From Nematostella vectensis (taxonomy: Eukaryota > Cnidaria > Anthozoa > Actiniaria > Edwardsiidae): DNA of 64,000 bases. The notes under the pieces are model-generated. The model did no database searches. It saw only the letters and a list, made by a program, of their open reading frames with translations, and was not told the DNA's origin. Positions 47,701-57,485 of the stretch are shown here, one piece after another. Each line of letters begins with the position of its first letter. Positions within the stretch are counted from its first letter, which is position 1. The stretch spans positions 14,357,121 through 14,421,120 of the forward strand of contig NC_064047.1 in assembly GCF_932526225.1 (NCBI RefSeq). Reading direction: 5' to 3'. A program made the translations under genes and the position numbers.

Positions 47701-50665
47701 GATGAGTGCGGCTCTGGTATGCTGCGGCCATGGGGGGTAGGTCGGCGGCCGTCGTGTCTTCCAACCGGGTTCGTCGGGAAGTCCGTAGATAGGAGACCGA
47801 GGTTGAGGAGGGACTCATAGGAGAGGTACATAGCTCGGACTGAGCTGCTCACGTACACCATGGAACGGCAGCACGTGGCCTCACCGTTGGGAGGAGCTGT
47901 GGAGAGTTTAGCGAAGAAAGCACCGTCGATGGCTATTGGAGACCGGTTGGCGGCCGACAAGCTGAGGTTGACCGGTTGCAGTTCATCGCGCGAGAAGCCG
48001 CATGCAAGGAACTCCTCTAGAGACCAAAGGTCGGACTGGGCACCAGTGTCGGCCACGGCTGATATCTGAGCTACGAGGTGATCGCGAGGACGGGAAGTGG
48101 CTCCCGAAGCTGATGGAGTATCGAGCGATATAGTGATGTTTGTCCGCGGATGATCACGGAGTTGAGCTCGTCGCCACTCCCCCTTGGTGAAGATATGGTG
48201 ATCCAGTTTAACGGGCTCGTTCTGTGGTCTACCACGAGAGCGAGGTACGGCTCCGGATTTTTGAGATGCGATCTGGGAGATCGGGCCTGACTCGATGGCG
48301 GACTGTTGACTTTTGGCTGGTTGTCGCCTTTTGCGCCTACGGGCTCTGTAGCAATCGATGCATACCTGATGAGGTTTGGAATTCCAGCCCCGAGATCCTT
48401 CTGAGAAGACGTGAAATGACACTTTACAATCAGGACAGGAGGCCTGTCGTGATTTCTCTGCTGCGCTTGGTGACTGGTCTGAGGGTGGCGTGTTTTTGTT
48501 ACGCTGGAAGGACGACATCGCAGACAGGGTTGAAGACGGTAGGGCGTTGCGAGCCATCTCTTTACTCTCCACCGAGGCAATGACGTCATTAATTGGGTTG
48601 GTCAAGATATCTGTAATGCCCAGAGTCTCACGCCTTATGTCTGAGTCGTAAATGCCATTTAAAAGGACGTCGCGTATGATGTGGTCGGTGTAGTCAACGG
48701 GTTGGCCACACGCACATGCTGCTGTGTATGCGCACGTTTCCGCTTTTCCCCGCACCCTGGCTGCGAATGCACGAAAGGTTTCGTCCCGTTCCTGTTTTAA
48801 CTGGAGCAGCTCGGTACGGAGGACACATGTAGCGATAGGAATGACAGCTAGCGAGCGCATGGCTGCGGTCAAATCTTGCAAGGGCAACGAGGTGGCTCCT
48901 GGGTTGGCTTTCAGTAGGCTGTCCCCGAGGTCAGGGCCGGCACACTGGAACAGTTGGAAAGGCGCCTGGGCGTCAGTGATGCCAGATCCAGAACGGAAAA
49001 CCCCCCATCGGCGCATTAATATGTTCCATTCCTCGATAGAGATCCCTATGTCCACTTTGGGTCGGTCGAGTTTCGGGCCTCGGGCCGGCGGTGGGGCAGT
49101 AGGAGCGGGAGGTAGTGCTTGATGTGCGAGGCCGTGGTTATTTAGTAACGCTACGGCGATTGCATCAGAGACATCCTGTGTTTTGAAGTCACAGTTGGGT
49201 ACCGAACATTCGACGATCACCATGATAATGACTTCCTCATGAAGAAAATACTCCTCGATGTTCAATTGGTTTTATTGACAAAGATGAGGAAGTCCTATGG
49301 CAATACAATAAATCAAGGATTATAATTAAACTGAGGATTACAAATAACGGTAACTAGGATATAACAAATGAACGCGTAGGACTTACATGAATAATGTTCA
49401 AAACAAGATGGCCGGCTGCTCTCTTCTGAGCCGGTCAGCGGTCTTACATAAGACCTAGGCCCTAGCGGCCAGCGTTACACACTCTTCATGTACTGTGTCA
49501 TCAATGTAAATCTTTTTAGTCGCAGGACATTCCATTATTTGAAGTAATAATAAAAGTAAACAAATATGGACTGAATATATATAATCATTCATTTATTTGC
49601 ATATTGATTGATTAACATCTAGAGCTGTTTATAGTCTTATAAATACCAGGATGCTTTGTTTATCACATTTTATGTCAAATTATATTCTTTTGAAGTTTTT
49701 ACAATGTAAATAAAATTTAAAAGAATAAATTTGGCATCAAGTGCAAAAACCACAGCACTTTGGGATTTATCAAAAGGCTCTATACATGTAATCTGTTTAA
49801 TGGTTAGTACATAAAAATGTACATTTTTTTTAATCAGGGCACTGTCAAGTCTGAGGATGAGGCTAGGAAAATCTGTACAGCCAGTAAATGTGAAGGATTG
49901 CTAATAGGCTCAAGAAAACCTCAATTGCAAGTAATTGAGTTAACAGACAATGAATGTTCTAGAATCAATTCCATTTTATCACTCCCACAGTCTGTTCAAT
50001 CGGCATCTAGAATTGCATCTACTTCAGGGAAATGTTTTTTAAGTAATGTTGGATTTAATGGCTTGGTCTTATCAAGTAATGACAATATTATTGCTTCGTT
50101 GGAGGATGGTGAATGTATTGTCCAGATAAAGCGGTTCTTGTTGATAAGATATGGACTAGACAATAATCACAGTGTATTGATTGAAGGTTTTATAAAGCCT
50201 TTTAACAAATCCTCTGAAGGAGAAATTGATGTTAATGTATGGAGTGGCTTTCCTAAAGTCAAATTACAACCCAATGATAATTCAGTCATCTTTTCACATC
50301 AAAGTGTACAGAGAAAGGTGATGTTGTACAAGCATGCTCAGACAAACCTTCAAACTGTTGTGGATTATGATAGACAGTTAAAAGATGTTCCAAGGCTCTT
50401 GGTCCCTGTGTATCCAGAAAAAGATGACATGTTGTTCATTCAAGGCGAAAAGCAAGGGGATATTTGGTACGGAAGAGTGTCAAGTGTTGATTTGTCTAAC
50501 AAGGCAGTTGAGGTGTATTTCTATGTGGAGAAACAACAACATCCCAATAGATTTGTAAGAGAAAGCTTTTCCAGGCAAGCAAGAAACACTGTGGTCTTTG
50601 ATTCCATAATCGGTATTGCAAATGGTCACTGGATAAGTGGAAACATTTGGCAAAAGTCAGTATAA
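41787..50665 (+). CDS. CACTA (Tnp2-type) transposase, two exons split by a retrotransposon in the intron
   Basis: Exon 1 is 41787-44135 (783 codons, donor GAG|GTATGT) and exon 2 is 49838-50665 (acceptor TTTTAATCAG, 275 codons plus TAA), both phase 0; total about 1058 residues. N-terminus: a Cys-rich module (CSCTELSYRHVHCRCYRCKG). Then the transposase_21/Tnp2 pattern: two CxxC pairs (CPNCGKC and CGEC...CPEC), ALIGHWDGWQPFSTS with a probable catalytic Asp (about 360), VYVIGFVP, WAADHPGQC (about 460-468) and CACRRCK (479-485). It catalyses excision and integration at the CAC ends. The start was chosen at the Met before the Cys-rich module because the open frame further upstream runs into the divergent promoter. 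Apart from the intron insertion, the coding exons are intact. Reading through the donor adds retrotransposon LTR codons and stops at 44261. Confidence 0.88.
44144..44392 (-). repeat. 3' LTR of self-priming Ty3/gypsy element
   Basis: 249 bp. Because it follows the transposase donor directly, its antisense strand is read as an artificial extension of the transposase frame to 44261. Confidence 0.94.
44430..49223 (-). CDS. Gag-Pol polyprotein, Ty3/gypsy, single frame
   Basis: The frame is open from the LTR; the first ATG is at 49223, 16 nt after the 5' LTR. About 1597 residues with no shift or stop between gag and pol. Numbering from the open-frame start (Met = 15): a CxxxxC...H...H finger at 20-48; gag; a CPDC...CIDC cluster at 277-305; protease VADTGAQSD (DTG 406-408); reverse transcriptase with the catalytic CVDDTI (DD 767-768); RNase H from DWSRRG (915) through EGEALA (965) to RPGKSNQAADATSR; integrase with H/C zinc-binding residues (about 1157-1193) and D1221, D1278 and E1314 in D,D(35)E spacing; and a C-terminal Pro-rich tail. 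The usual RNase H box TDHKPL reads TAHKPL (A993). One-frame gag-pol resembles Tf1. Confidence 0.93.
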   Translation of the reverse strand: MVIVECSVPNCDFKTQDVSDAIAVALLNNHGLAHQALPPAPTAPPPARGPKLDRPKVDIGISIEEWNILMRRWGVFRSGSGITDAQAPFQLFQCAGPDLGDSLLKANPGATSLPLQDLTAAMRSLAVIPIATCVLRTELLQLKQERDETFRAFAARVRGKAETCAYTAACACGQPVDYTDHIIRDVLLNGIYDSDIRRETLGITDILTNPINDVIASVESKEMARNALPSSTLSAMSSFQRNKNTPPSDQSPSAAEKSRQASCPDCKVSFHVFSEGSRGWNSKPHQVCIDCYRARRRKRRQPAKSQQSAIESGPISQIASQKSGAVPRSRGRPQNEPVKLDHHIFTKGEWRRAQLRDHPRTNITISLDTPSASGATSRPRDHLVAQISAVADTGAQSDLWSLEEFLACGFSRDELQPVNLSLSAANRSPIAIDGAFFAKLSTAPPNGEATCCRSMVYVSSSVRAMYLSYESLLNLGLLSTDFPTNPVGRHDGRRPTPHGRSIPEPHSSINATRSINGGCTAPNTPSDPTCHCPQRTVPPQRPSELPFPCTPENNGRMKDWLLERYASSTFNTCPHRALPCMDGPPIEIHVDPAATPRACHTPATIPLHWQQKVYDDLLRDEALGVIERVPYGEPVTWCHRMVVTRKHDGSPRRTVDLSPLNKFCQRETFAMESPFHLARRIPKDTWKTVTDAWNGYHSVPLREADRHLTTFITLFGRWRYTRAPQGFLSSGDGYNRRFDAILSAFERKERCVDDTIHYDTDLEQHWWRSIDFLTCVGQSGIVLNPDKFQFAEKCVDFAGFRVSDSTIEPLPKYLDAIRDFPTPESTTDIRSWFGLVNQVANYAQLRETMAPFKPFLSPRCKFTWSPDLESAFQESKEAIVQAIREGVEIYDMQRRTCLRPDWSRRGIGYFLLQQHCSCPSGIPDCCPGGWRITLAGSRFLSPAEQRYAAIEGEALAVAWGLEQTRYFTQGCDNLVVVTAHKPLVKIFGDRTLDEITNSRLFRLKQRTLPWRFTITHRPGKSNQAADATSRHPSPSGSTNSLATSTPSVPDMVESALMASIRNDAHDLGAISWPILAQETATDPCLGHLLRLIEQDVVVDPNDPALSSLGHLCESIYAQDGVLLLNDRVVVPMSLRKRVLQHLHAAHEGASTMEQQARAIVFWPGMSRDIQGTRDGCTDCNRNAPSQAATPPLPTSPPSTPFEAVYADFFDFGGRHYLVVGDRLSGWMEVLSSTAGTDLGGSAGLVRHLRAFFATFGVPTEISSDGGPEFTAGGTETFLRLWGIKHRLSSVGFPQSNGRAEVAVKTAKRLLMSNTGPNGSLDNDRFLRAMLQLRNTPDRDCDLSPAQIIFGRPLRDSLMFVNRLEKFSNPHIRPLWRQAWAAKEDALRTRISRTTESLTSHSKPLRPLKLGERVFIQNQQGPHPNKWDRSGMVVESPGHDQYRIKVDGSGRLTLRNRRFLRAYTPATPTPDHQYRTPPPPPRSPECQPTLNSSPSPPTGSGPLTGNPHVTTQLSHGSHPVIPTECNQTVPPAEPVAETPPTTQANNDPVSSCMPDASSQAPQPLPEPRRPTRARTRPKRYEPETGNWTVAGVRSSSLV
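49230..49239 (-). other. Putative self-priming primer-binding site
   Basis: TGAGGAAGTC (minus strand) abuts the 5' LTR. Its exact complement lies in the LTR at 49285-49294, close upstream of an AATAAA (49276-49271, minus). In Tf1 and related elements the 5' end of the RNA folds onto such a site and primes its own reverse transcription. For this to work, the transcript must start near 49294; that is not shown here. Confidence 0.65.
49240..49488 (-). repeat. 5' LTR of self-priming Ty3/gypsy element
   Basis: 249 bp, matching 44144-44392 throughout by eye. TGTAC target duplication follows at 49489-49493. Confidence 0.94.
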
Positions 50666-50834
50666 AATTCATCTTGGAATGTGTGCTGCACAGCTGAGCA
50701 CAAAATGTACATTTTACTGTAAGCGATCAATCTTATCATATTTAATTTTAATATAGACTTGAACAGCAATCTTACTTGGTTAATTAGTAATAATTGTATT
50801 ACTTATTTTCAATGCAGAAAATATACACACATGT

Positions 50835-52010
50835 ATTTGATTCCCTGTTTTGGGTATTTATTGTGTATGAATTCACATCCATTTCCCAGTACAGGGATTT
50901 TATTGGGAAAATACATGTATTTGATTCCCAGTTTTGGGTATTTATTGTGTATGAATTCACATGCATTTCCCAGTAGTGGGATTTTATTGGGAAAATACAT
51001 GTATTTGATTCCCAGTTTTGGGTATTTATTGTGTATGAATTCACATCCATTTCCCAGTAGTGGGATTTTATTGGGAAAATACATAAATTTGATTCCCAGT
51101 TTTGGGTATTTATTGTGTATGAATTCACATCCATTTCCCAGTAGTGGGATTTTATTGGGAAAATACATAAATTTGATTCCCAGTTTTGGGTATTTATTGT
51201 GTATGAATTCACATCCATTTCCCAGTAGTGGGATTTTATTGGGAAAATACATGTATTTGATTCCCAGTTTTGGGTATTTATTGTGTATAAATTCACATCC
51301 ATTTCCCAGTACAGGGATTTTATTGGGAAAATACATGTATTTGATACCCAGTTTTGGGTATTTATTGTGTATGAATTCACATCCATTTCCCAGTAGTGGG
51401 ATTTTATTGGGAAAATACATGTATTTGATTCCCAGTTTTGGGTATTTATTGTGTATGAATTCACATCCATTTCCCAATAGTGGGATTTTATTGGGAAAAT
51501 ACATGTATTTGATTCCCAGTTTTGGGTATTTATTGTGTAAGAATTCACATCCATTTCCCAGTAGTGGGATTTTATTGGGAAAATACATGTATTTGATTCC
51601 CAGTTTTGGGTATTTATTGTGTATGAATTCACATCCATTTCCCAGTAGTAGGATTTTATTGGGAAAATACATGTATTTGATTCCCAGTTTTGGGTATTTA
51701 TTGTGTACGAATTCACATCCATTTCCCAGTACAGGGATTTTATTGGGAAAATACATGTATTTGATTCCCAGTTTTGGGTATTTATTGTGTACGAATTCAC
51801 ATCCATTTCCCAGTAGTGGGATTTTATTGGGAAAATACATCTATTTGATTCCCAGTTTTGGGTATTTATTGTGTATGAATTCACATCCATTTCCCAGTAG
51901 TGGGATTTTATTGGGAAAATACATGTATTTGATTTCCAGTTTTGGGTATTTATTGTGTATGAATTCACATCCATTTCCCAGTAATGGGATTTTATTGGGA
52001 ATAAATCCCA
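50835..52010. repeat. Right subterminal array of CACTA element (84-bp units, 14 copies)
   Basis: Tandem 84-bp units containing TTGATTCCCAGTTTTGGGTA, GAATTCACATCC and CCCAGTAGTGGGATTTTATT. Length 28 x 3 and absence of stops create spurious open frames on both strands (421 and 434 codons). The units share CCCA...TGGG inverted motifs with the left array although the unit sequence and length differ, so they are probably the binding-site arrays of one transposase system. Confidence 0.92.
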
Positions 52011-52153
52011 TCTTATTCCATTAAAGTGAATTTTTTGTGAAAGGAAGTTTTGGCTTAGATTGGAACTCAATAATTTCCCAATTCTTGTTTCAGTTTTCCC
52101 CATTTTTTCACATTATTGGGAAATTTTCCCAACTATAACCCAAAATGTTAGAA

Positions 52154-52179
52154 TTGGGAAATCATATTTTTTTCCTGTG
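52154..52179 (-). repeat. Right 26-bp terminal inverted repeat of CACTA element
   Basis: Exact reverse complement of 34365-34390. Followed by the TGG target duplication. Confidence 0.94.
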
Positions 52180-52182
52180 TGG

Positions 52183-54996
52183 GCTGTCAACACTTTTACG
52201 AAGCTTGATAACTCTGAGCAAGATCAAGACCTGTAATCAGAACAATCAAAATTGGGAGTAATTTCTGTAATAGTGACCCAAGGTCAAATAAACTAATAAA
52301 CATTAGGTTTAATACCTCAAAGAAACCGCCTTCATGTGTCCCATGGCGTGCCTTCTCATACATGGGCATGCATACTATTTTCCTAGGGTCCAGGCTCCTA
52401 GATACACTAATGTCTTGTATTTAGATTTGATTAATGTAGTATTTTTATTCAAGTAAAATATAAAAGAGTTTTTAAAGCTTGATCGATTCCTTTTTATTTA
52501 TGCATTATAATCTACACAGGGTTGCCATAGCACAAATCCTTTCCAACCATGAACAGTCCTAAATAACTATATCACCCATCATCAAGATGGGTTCAACAGC
52601 TTATTGGCTCCAGCAGACAGGCTCATTGAGAGTTGTAATCTTTAATCTTCTAATATTAAATATAATGATTGATTATAGTGGGTGCTAATAATGCCATTAT
52701 TGCATCATAGTGGCAGAAGGTGTACATTAACTCTGAGATATCAAGTTTGTCGTGGTCTTGTGCATGTTAAGGTAAATGGCCTTTTCCTTTATTTAGCATC
52801 ATCTGCTTCCTCTTGGGAAACATGAAGGTTGGTAAGCTGTAGTCTCTCAGTGCTTGACAGTGGCTCAAACTTGTCCATCAAGATGAGAGAAGGTGGATGT
52901 TTGATTTTCTTTAACACCAACATCTCCTGGATAGTTTATTTCATCTGCTTTGTTTTGGAAGTAGCGCCCTATGAACGAGTAATGATTGTGGCCGGAGCAT
53001 CATGGAGCTTGGGTGATTTTTCCTTGCCTGGTTTTGGGAAACTGTTGGGAATTTGCAATTGAATTCTGGTAAACGAGTAGATTTAGCTTTCCTAGACTTG
53101 CTAATGCTAATAAGAGTTTGAAGATGGATAGCTTGGAGTAAATAGAGATTTTTGGCAATGAGTTTCGTTTCACAACCTTACTCTAGAGTTTTCTAGATGT
53201 TCAGTGCGACCCTTAAAATATTTATCATCGTAATTATAATGATTATTATTTATCGTAATAACAATGGTTTATTTCTAAAACAAATAGCAAAAATATGTTA
53301 TATATACTGTGTTGAATATATAGCCAATAAACCCAGTAATAGTGCTCTACAAGATGAATGCTTGAGCTCAAAATAGAAATATTGTTAAATGTATGGCTTT
53401 TCAATTTGTTCCATAGGGGTGTACACCCCACTCCACTGAGTCTTGATGATTGTGATTTACACGTTGTCAGGGCTATTTATACAAGGCTAATTACAATGTT
53501 AAATTGCCTAGTAAGAATTATTTGCTTGCAAGCTCAAATCTTTTGTTTAGCATCGCATGATCTCAATCGAGTAAGCACACATTTATTTCATCTCTCGTCC
53601 AAGATGGCGGTACCAATTTACCTACATTAAGCACATTTAACCATGATGCACCGTGATACCATAACTAACCTCATATCTGGTTATCCTACCTTTACATCCT
53701 GCAGTACAGATGATGAGTATTTGTCTAGTAGGCACATATTTTTTTTTTTGTGGATTGCTCACATGCTATGCGTATGATCGTCCCCTTGATGTTGAACTTT
53801 GATTGCTATTTTTTTGGTACTCCAATGGTTTACAATTCTCGCCTTAAATTCTTTGTTGTTGAGGCCAACATAGTACCCAGTCCCCTCGCTGGAGATATCT
53901 GTTACTTGGTAGACTGTGGTCAGATAAACATTTGTTGCATAAATTTTAATTCTAACGTTTTTGCATAATGATTCTTCTTGATTTGATTGCTTTGGAATTT
54001 GTTGTGTATAAAGCATATTTACATTATGATAAGAAGAATAAAAAATATTCCACCTCATTTGCAGTTAGATACAGTAATTTTAGAGTTGGAAGTCATCATT
54101 ATGGAAAGTAATAATAATATAGATTTATAGTATATGCCTTTCTCCTTGGGTCATTAATGTTCCTTTTAGCATTTGTTGGTCCTTTTAGATATATGAATTT
54201 ATAAATAATATATAAATATATAAATAAAGGTGGATTGGGTATCTGTAAACAAAGGCTTTTATTTGATAATTGTATTTATTTATTACACTGGTCATTTTTT
54301 GAATTTCAAGGCATCTTCATTTCTATGAGGTTACAGAGGAAACACACAACATCTAGCTGGCAGCCATCTTGGCAAGCCCAGTCACATGGTTTATTACAGC
54401 AGCTACCCCTACTCTGTCTTGTGGATTTTCCATCCTAGGTTATGAGAGTAGTTTGTTATTCTTTCACAAAATCTGTTTGTTATTCACTCTAACGTGTGTA
54501 TAGTTATTTGTATCTGGCTCCCTGTAAATGCAGAAAATTTTTGAATTGCAAGTGGCTTGTTCAATTTCAGCTGTATACCCCAACCTTTCCCTAAGCAATA
54601 ACCAGTCCCAATGGGGCGATTCTCTTCATGTGTCATTGTAACATGCTTACAGTTAAAGGGATCTTGCTGCTATTGACGGAAGTGGGTGATAGACCCTGTT
54701 TATCAGGAATAAATACCAGATGAGATAATGGCTTGTCATCCGGAAATGCCAGATAGCCGGAACAAATATTAGCAAAAATTAGTCATGTGCACATGCTTAT
54801 TATAGAACTGCTACAGTGAATGGTACAACGCGATCTGGTCCTCAACGAAATTTTTTTCTCATTGTTTCTTGTATTCCCTTATCAGGGCAGTTGCTTCGGC
54901 CTATCGCAATAAAGGCCCAGATACCCCCAACGAGTTGTGTATTTAACAGCCCTTTTTTGTTTACAGTCCGAGTGGTGGCAGATTGTCTTTTCCCCT
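52183..54996. other. No supported gene to the right of the CACTA element
   Basis: Only short open frames without recognisable motifs or partner splice sites. AT-rich sequence continues to the 20-bp satellite. A CCAAGATGGCGG string at 53599 resembles start-region motifs but has no associated coding exon. Confidence 0.5.
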
Positions 54997-56580
54997 ATCA
55001 CCATCAGACATCTGCAATCACCATCAGACATCTGCCATCACCATCAGACATCTGCCATCACCATCAGACATCTGCCATCACCATTAGACATCTGCCATCA
55101 CCATTAGACATCTGCCATCACCATTAGACATCTGCCATCACCAGTAGACATCTGCCATCACCATTAGACATCTGCCATCACCATTAGACATCTGCCATCA
55201 CCAGTAGACATCTGCCATCACCAGTAGACATCTGCCATCACCATCAGACATCTGCCATCACCATCAGACATCTGCCATCACCATCAGACATCTGCCATCA
55301 CCATTAGACATCTGCCATCACCATTAGACATCTGCCATCACCATCAGACATCTGCCATCACCATTAGACATCTGCCATCACCATCAGACATCTGCCATCA
55401 CCATTAGACATCTGCCATCACCATTAGACATCTGCCATCACCATTAGACATCTGCCATCACCATTAGACATCTGCCATCACCATTAGACATCTGCCATCA
55501 CCATCAGACATCTGCCATCACCATTAGACATCTGCCATCACCATTAGACATCTGCCATCACCATCAGACATCTGCCATCACCATTAGACATCTGCCATCA
55601 CCATTAGACATCTGCCATCACCATCAGACATCTGCCATCACCATTAGACATCTGCAATCACCATTAGACATCTGCCATCACCATTAGACATCTGCCATCA
55701 CCATCAGACATCTGCCATCACCATCAGACATCTGCCATCACCATTAGACATCTGCCATCACCATTAGACATCTGCCATCACCATCAGACATCTGCCATCA
55801 CCATCAGACATCTGCCATCACCATCAGACATCTGCCATCACCATCAGACATCTGCCATCACCAGTAGACATCTGCCATCACCATCAGACATCTGCCATCA
55901 CCATTAGACATCTGCCATCACCATTAGACATCTGCCATCACCATTAGACATCTGCCATCACCATTAGACATCTGCCATCACCATTAGACATCTGCCATCA
56001 CCATTAGACATCTGCCATCACCATTAGACATCTGCCATCACCATCAGACATCTGCAATCACCATTAGACATCTGCCATCACCATTAGACATCTGCCATCA
56101 CCATCAGACATCTGCCATCTTCATCAGACATCTGCCATCACCATCAGACATCTGCCATCACCATCAGACATCTGCCATCACCATCAGACATCTGCCATCA
56201 CCAGTAGACATCTGCCATCACCATCAGACATCTGCCATCACCATTAGACATCTGCCATCACCATCAGACATCTGCCATCACCATCAGACATCTGCCATCA
56301 CCATTAGACATCTGCCATCACCATTAGACATCTGCCATCACCAGTAGACATCTGCCATCACCATTAGACATCTGCCATCACCATCAGACATCTGCCATCA
56401 CCATCAGACATCTGCCATCACCAGTAGACATCTGCCATCACCATTAGACATCTGCCATCACCATCAGACATCTGCCATCACCATTAGACATCTGCCATCA
56501 CCATTAGACATCTGCCATCACCATTAGACATCTGCAATCACCATCAGACATCTGCCATCACCATCAGACATCTGCCATCA
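54997..56580. repeat. 20-bp satellite, about 79 copies, indel-free
   Basis: Unit CACCATCAGACATCTGCCAT repeated with exactly 20-bp period over nearly 1.6 kb without a single length change. Variation is almost confined to one triplet: CATCAG, CATTAG or CAGTAG. A few units read CTGCAAT, and one near 56120 reads CATCTTCATCAG. Every unit contains CATCTG (an E-box, CANNTG). There are no unique spacers, so this is a plain satellite. Confidence 0.95.
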
Positions 56581-57302
56581 TGTGTGCTGGTTTCGCAGAC
56601 AGTATTTCGATTCCTGATGTGATGCACACTGTAGTGCATTTGGGGACTGAAACTTGATAAAATAAAATTATTATAATTATTGATTAACTGACATTTTGAA
56701 TGCCATTTAATTAAAAATTGTATGAAGACGCCATTTGTTTTAATATAATTTCACTGTTTTGTCATTCATTTATTTTCTCAAAAAAGGGGCGGCACCTGTA
56801 TATTGTGTCACCCTCAATTAATAATGTTTGTTAATATTGTAATGGAAGAATAACTGGTGCTATTTATAACTAGTACAATTAAATACTGCCTCCAAGGTAA
56901 AAGTTGCGTGTCTGGCAATTCGGGGGTTTTCTATCTGTAGTAGGAGCTTTGACATCGAGGGCAAGCTCCTGACCCTGAGGTCACCTTGATCTGATTGTGT
57001 TGCTTTTGTGTGAGCTGTTGTGATGTCTCGTGAGCAGGTTTGCTCTTAAACATGTAGAAGTTGACCTTCCATTTTATCTTATTCGTCGTTAGAACGACCA
57101 GTTGCTGTCGAAGAGATGTTAATTCTTCATTATCAATCGGAAATATGGATTTCTGTGAATGTTTAATTGCCATGCAACCCAATTTTTCACATTCTAAGGA
57201 ATTGTGAAGCCACCCGAACCGACCTGTTGTTTCGCTCGCAGTCGTAAATTGATTGCAGTTGCTACACCTCTTGTTTACTTTCTTATTCTGGGCAATCACA
57301 TT
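56581..57302 (-). other. AT-rich flank, then continuation of a gag-like fragment
   Basis: 56581-56930 shows no feature. From 57299 down to 56931 the minus frame stays open (CSNCNQF, then CEKLGC), in the same frame as the gag-like fragment to its right, but separated by a TGA at 57300-57302. It resembles decayed zinc-knuckle sequence only in its first residues. Confidence 0.4.
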
Positions 57303-57485
57303 TCAAACGGAGTGTTCACCACAATTAAAACATGGTCTCCGGCGTTGTTGTGATCTTCGATAATTGGGTGAAGCAAACGCTTTTGGCCCTGGATCGAAAC
57401 AAACTGTGTAGACTTTTCCTACAACATTAAGTTGGAGAGAGATTTCTACTCTGCGTGCTGCTTCGACTACTTTCTCGAGGTGCAT
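57303..57485 (-). pseudogene. Decayed Ty3/gypsy gag-like fragment
   Basis: The minus-strand frame reads LEKVVEAARRVEISLQ, which resembles the end of the gypsy gag capsid, then a basic stretch and CFNCGEHSV, the start of a CCHC knuckle. A stop interrupts the knuckle. The next codons (AQNKKVNKRCSNCNQF) look like the remaining knuckle with Cys residues lost. No protease or RT lies nearby. A host zinc-finger exon is the alternative. Confidence 0.45.

Larger units (their letters stand above)
44144..49488 (-). mobile_element. Ty3/gypsy LTR retrotransposon, apparently intact, self-priming type
   Basis: LTRs 44144-44392 and 49240-49488 are both 249 bp and appear identical, with TG...CA ends. The target duplication is TGTAC (44139-44143 and 49489-49493). 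The element is on minus, so 5' LTR = 49240-49488. The 10 nt directly after the 5' LTR (49239-49230, TGAGGAAGTC) do not begin with TGG but are perfectly complementary to GACTTCCTCA inside the LTR (49294-49285). The 3' LTR is preceded by a G-rich purine tract (CTGGGGGGGGA). Gag and pol form one frame. Identical LTRs imply recent insertion. Confidence 0.95.
34365..52179. mobile_element. Giant CACTA (EnSpm-like) DNA transposon with nested insertions
   Basis: The ends are perfect 26-bp inverted repeats (34365-34390 and 52154-52179) starting CACAGGAAAAAAATATGATT. They are flanked by the 3-bp direct repeat TGG (34362-34364 and 52180-52182). CAC termini with a 3-bp target duplication are diagnostic of the CACTA superfamily. 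Inside are a Tnp2-type transposase gene (plus, 41787-50665) and a divergent accessory gene (minus, 41513 down to 35739). Tandem arrays of TTGGGA-type motifs lie near both ends. A hAT element (35812-39114) and a Ty3/gypsy element (44144-49488) inserted later. Total 17,815 bp; removing both insertions and their target duplications leaves about 9.2 kb. Confidence 0.93.

Noticed and set aside
48724-49122. Plus-strand frames across the Ty3/gypsy element (also 44821-45486, 48224-48583)
   Set aside because: Shadows of the GC-rich gag-pol frame on the opposite strand.
50759-52103. Open frames of 421 (plus) and 434 (minus) codons
   Set aside because: Frames of the 84-bp subterminal array, whose unit length is a multiple of three. 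Both strands are open, and there are no splice partners or family motifs.
54997-56580. CRISPR-like array
   Set aside because: No unique spacers: the 20-bp units are contiguous and nearly identical, in a eukaryotic genome. It is a satellite.
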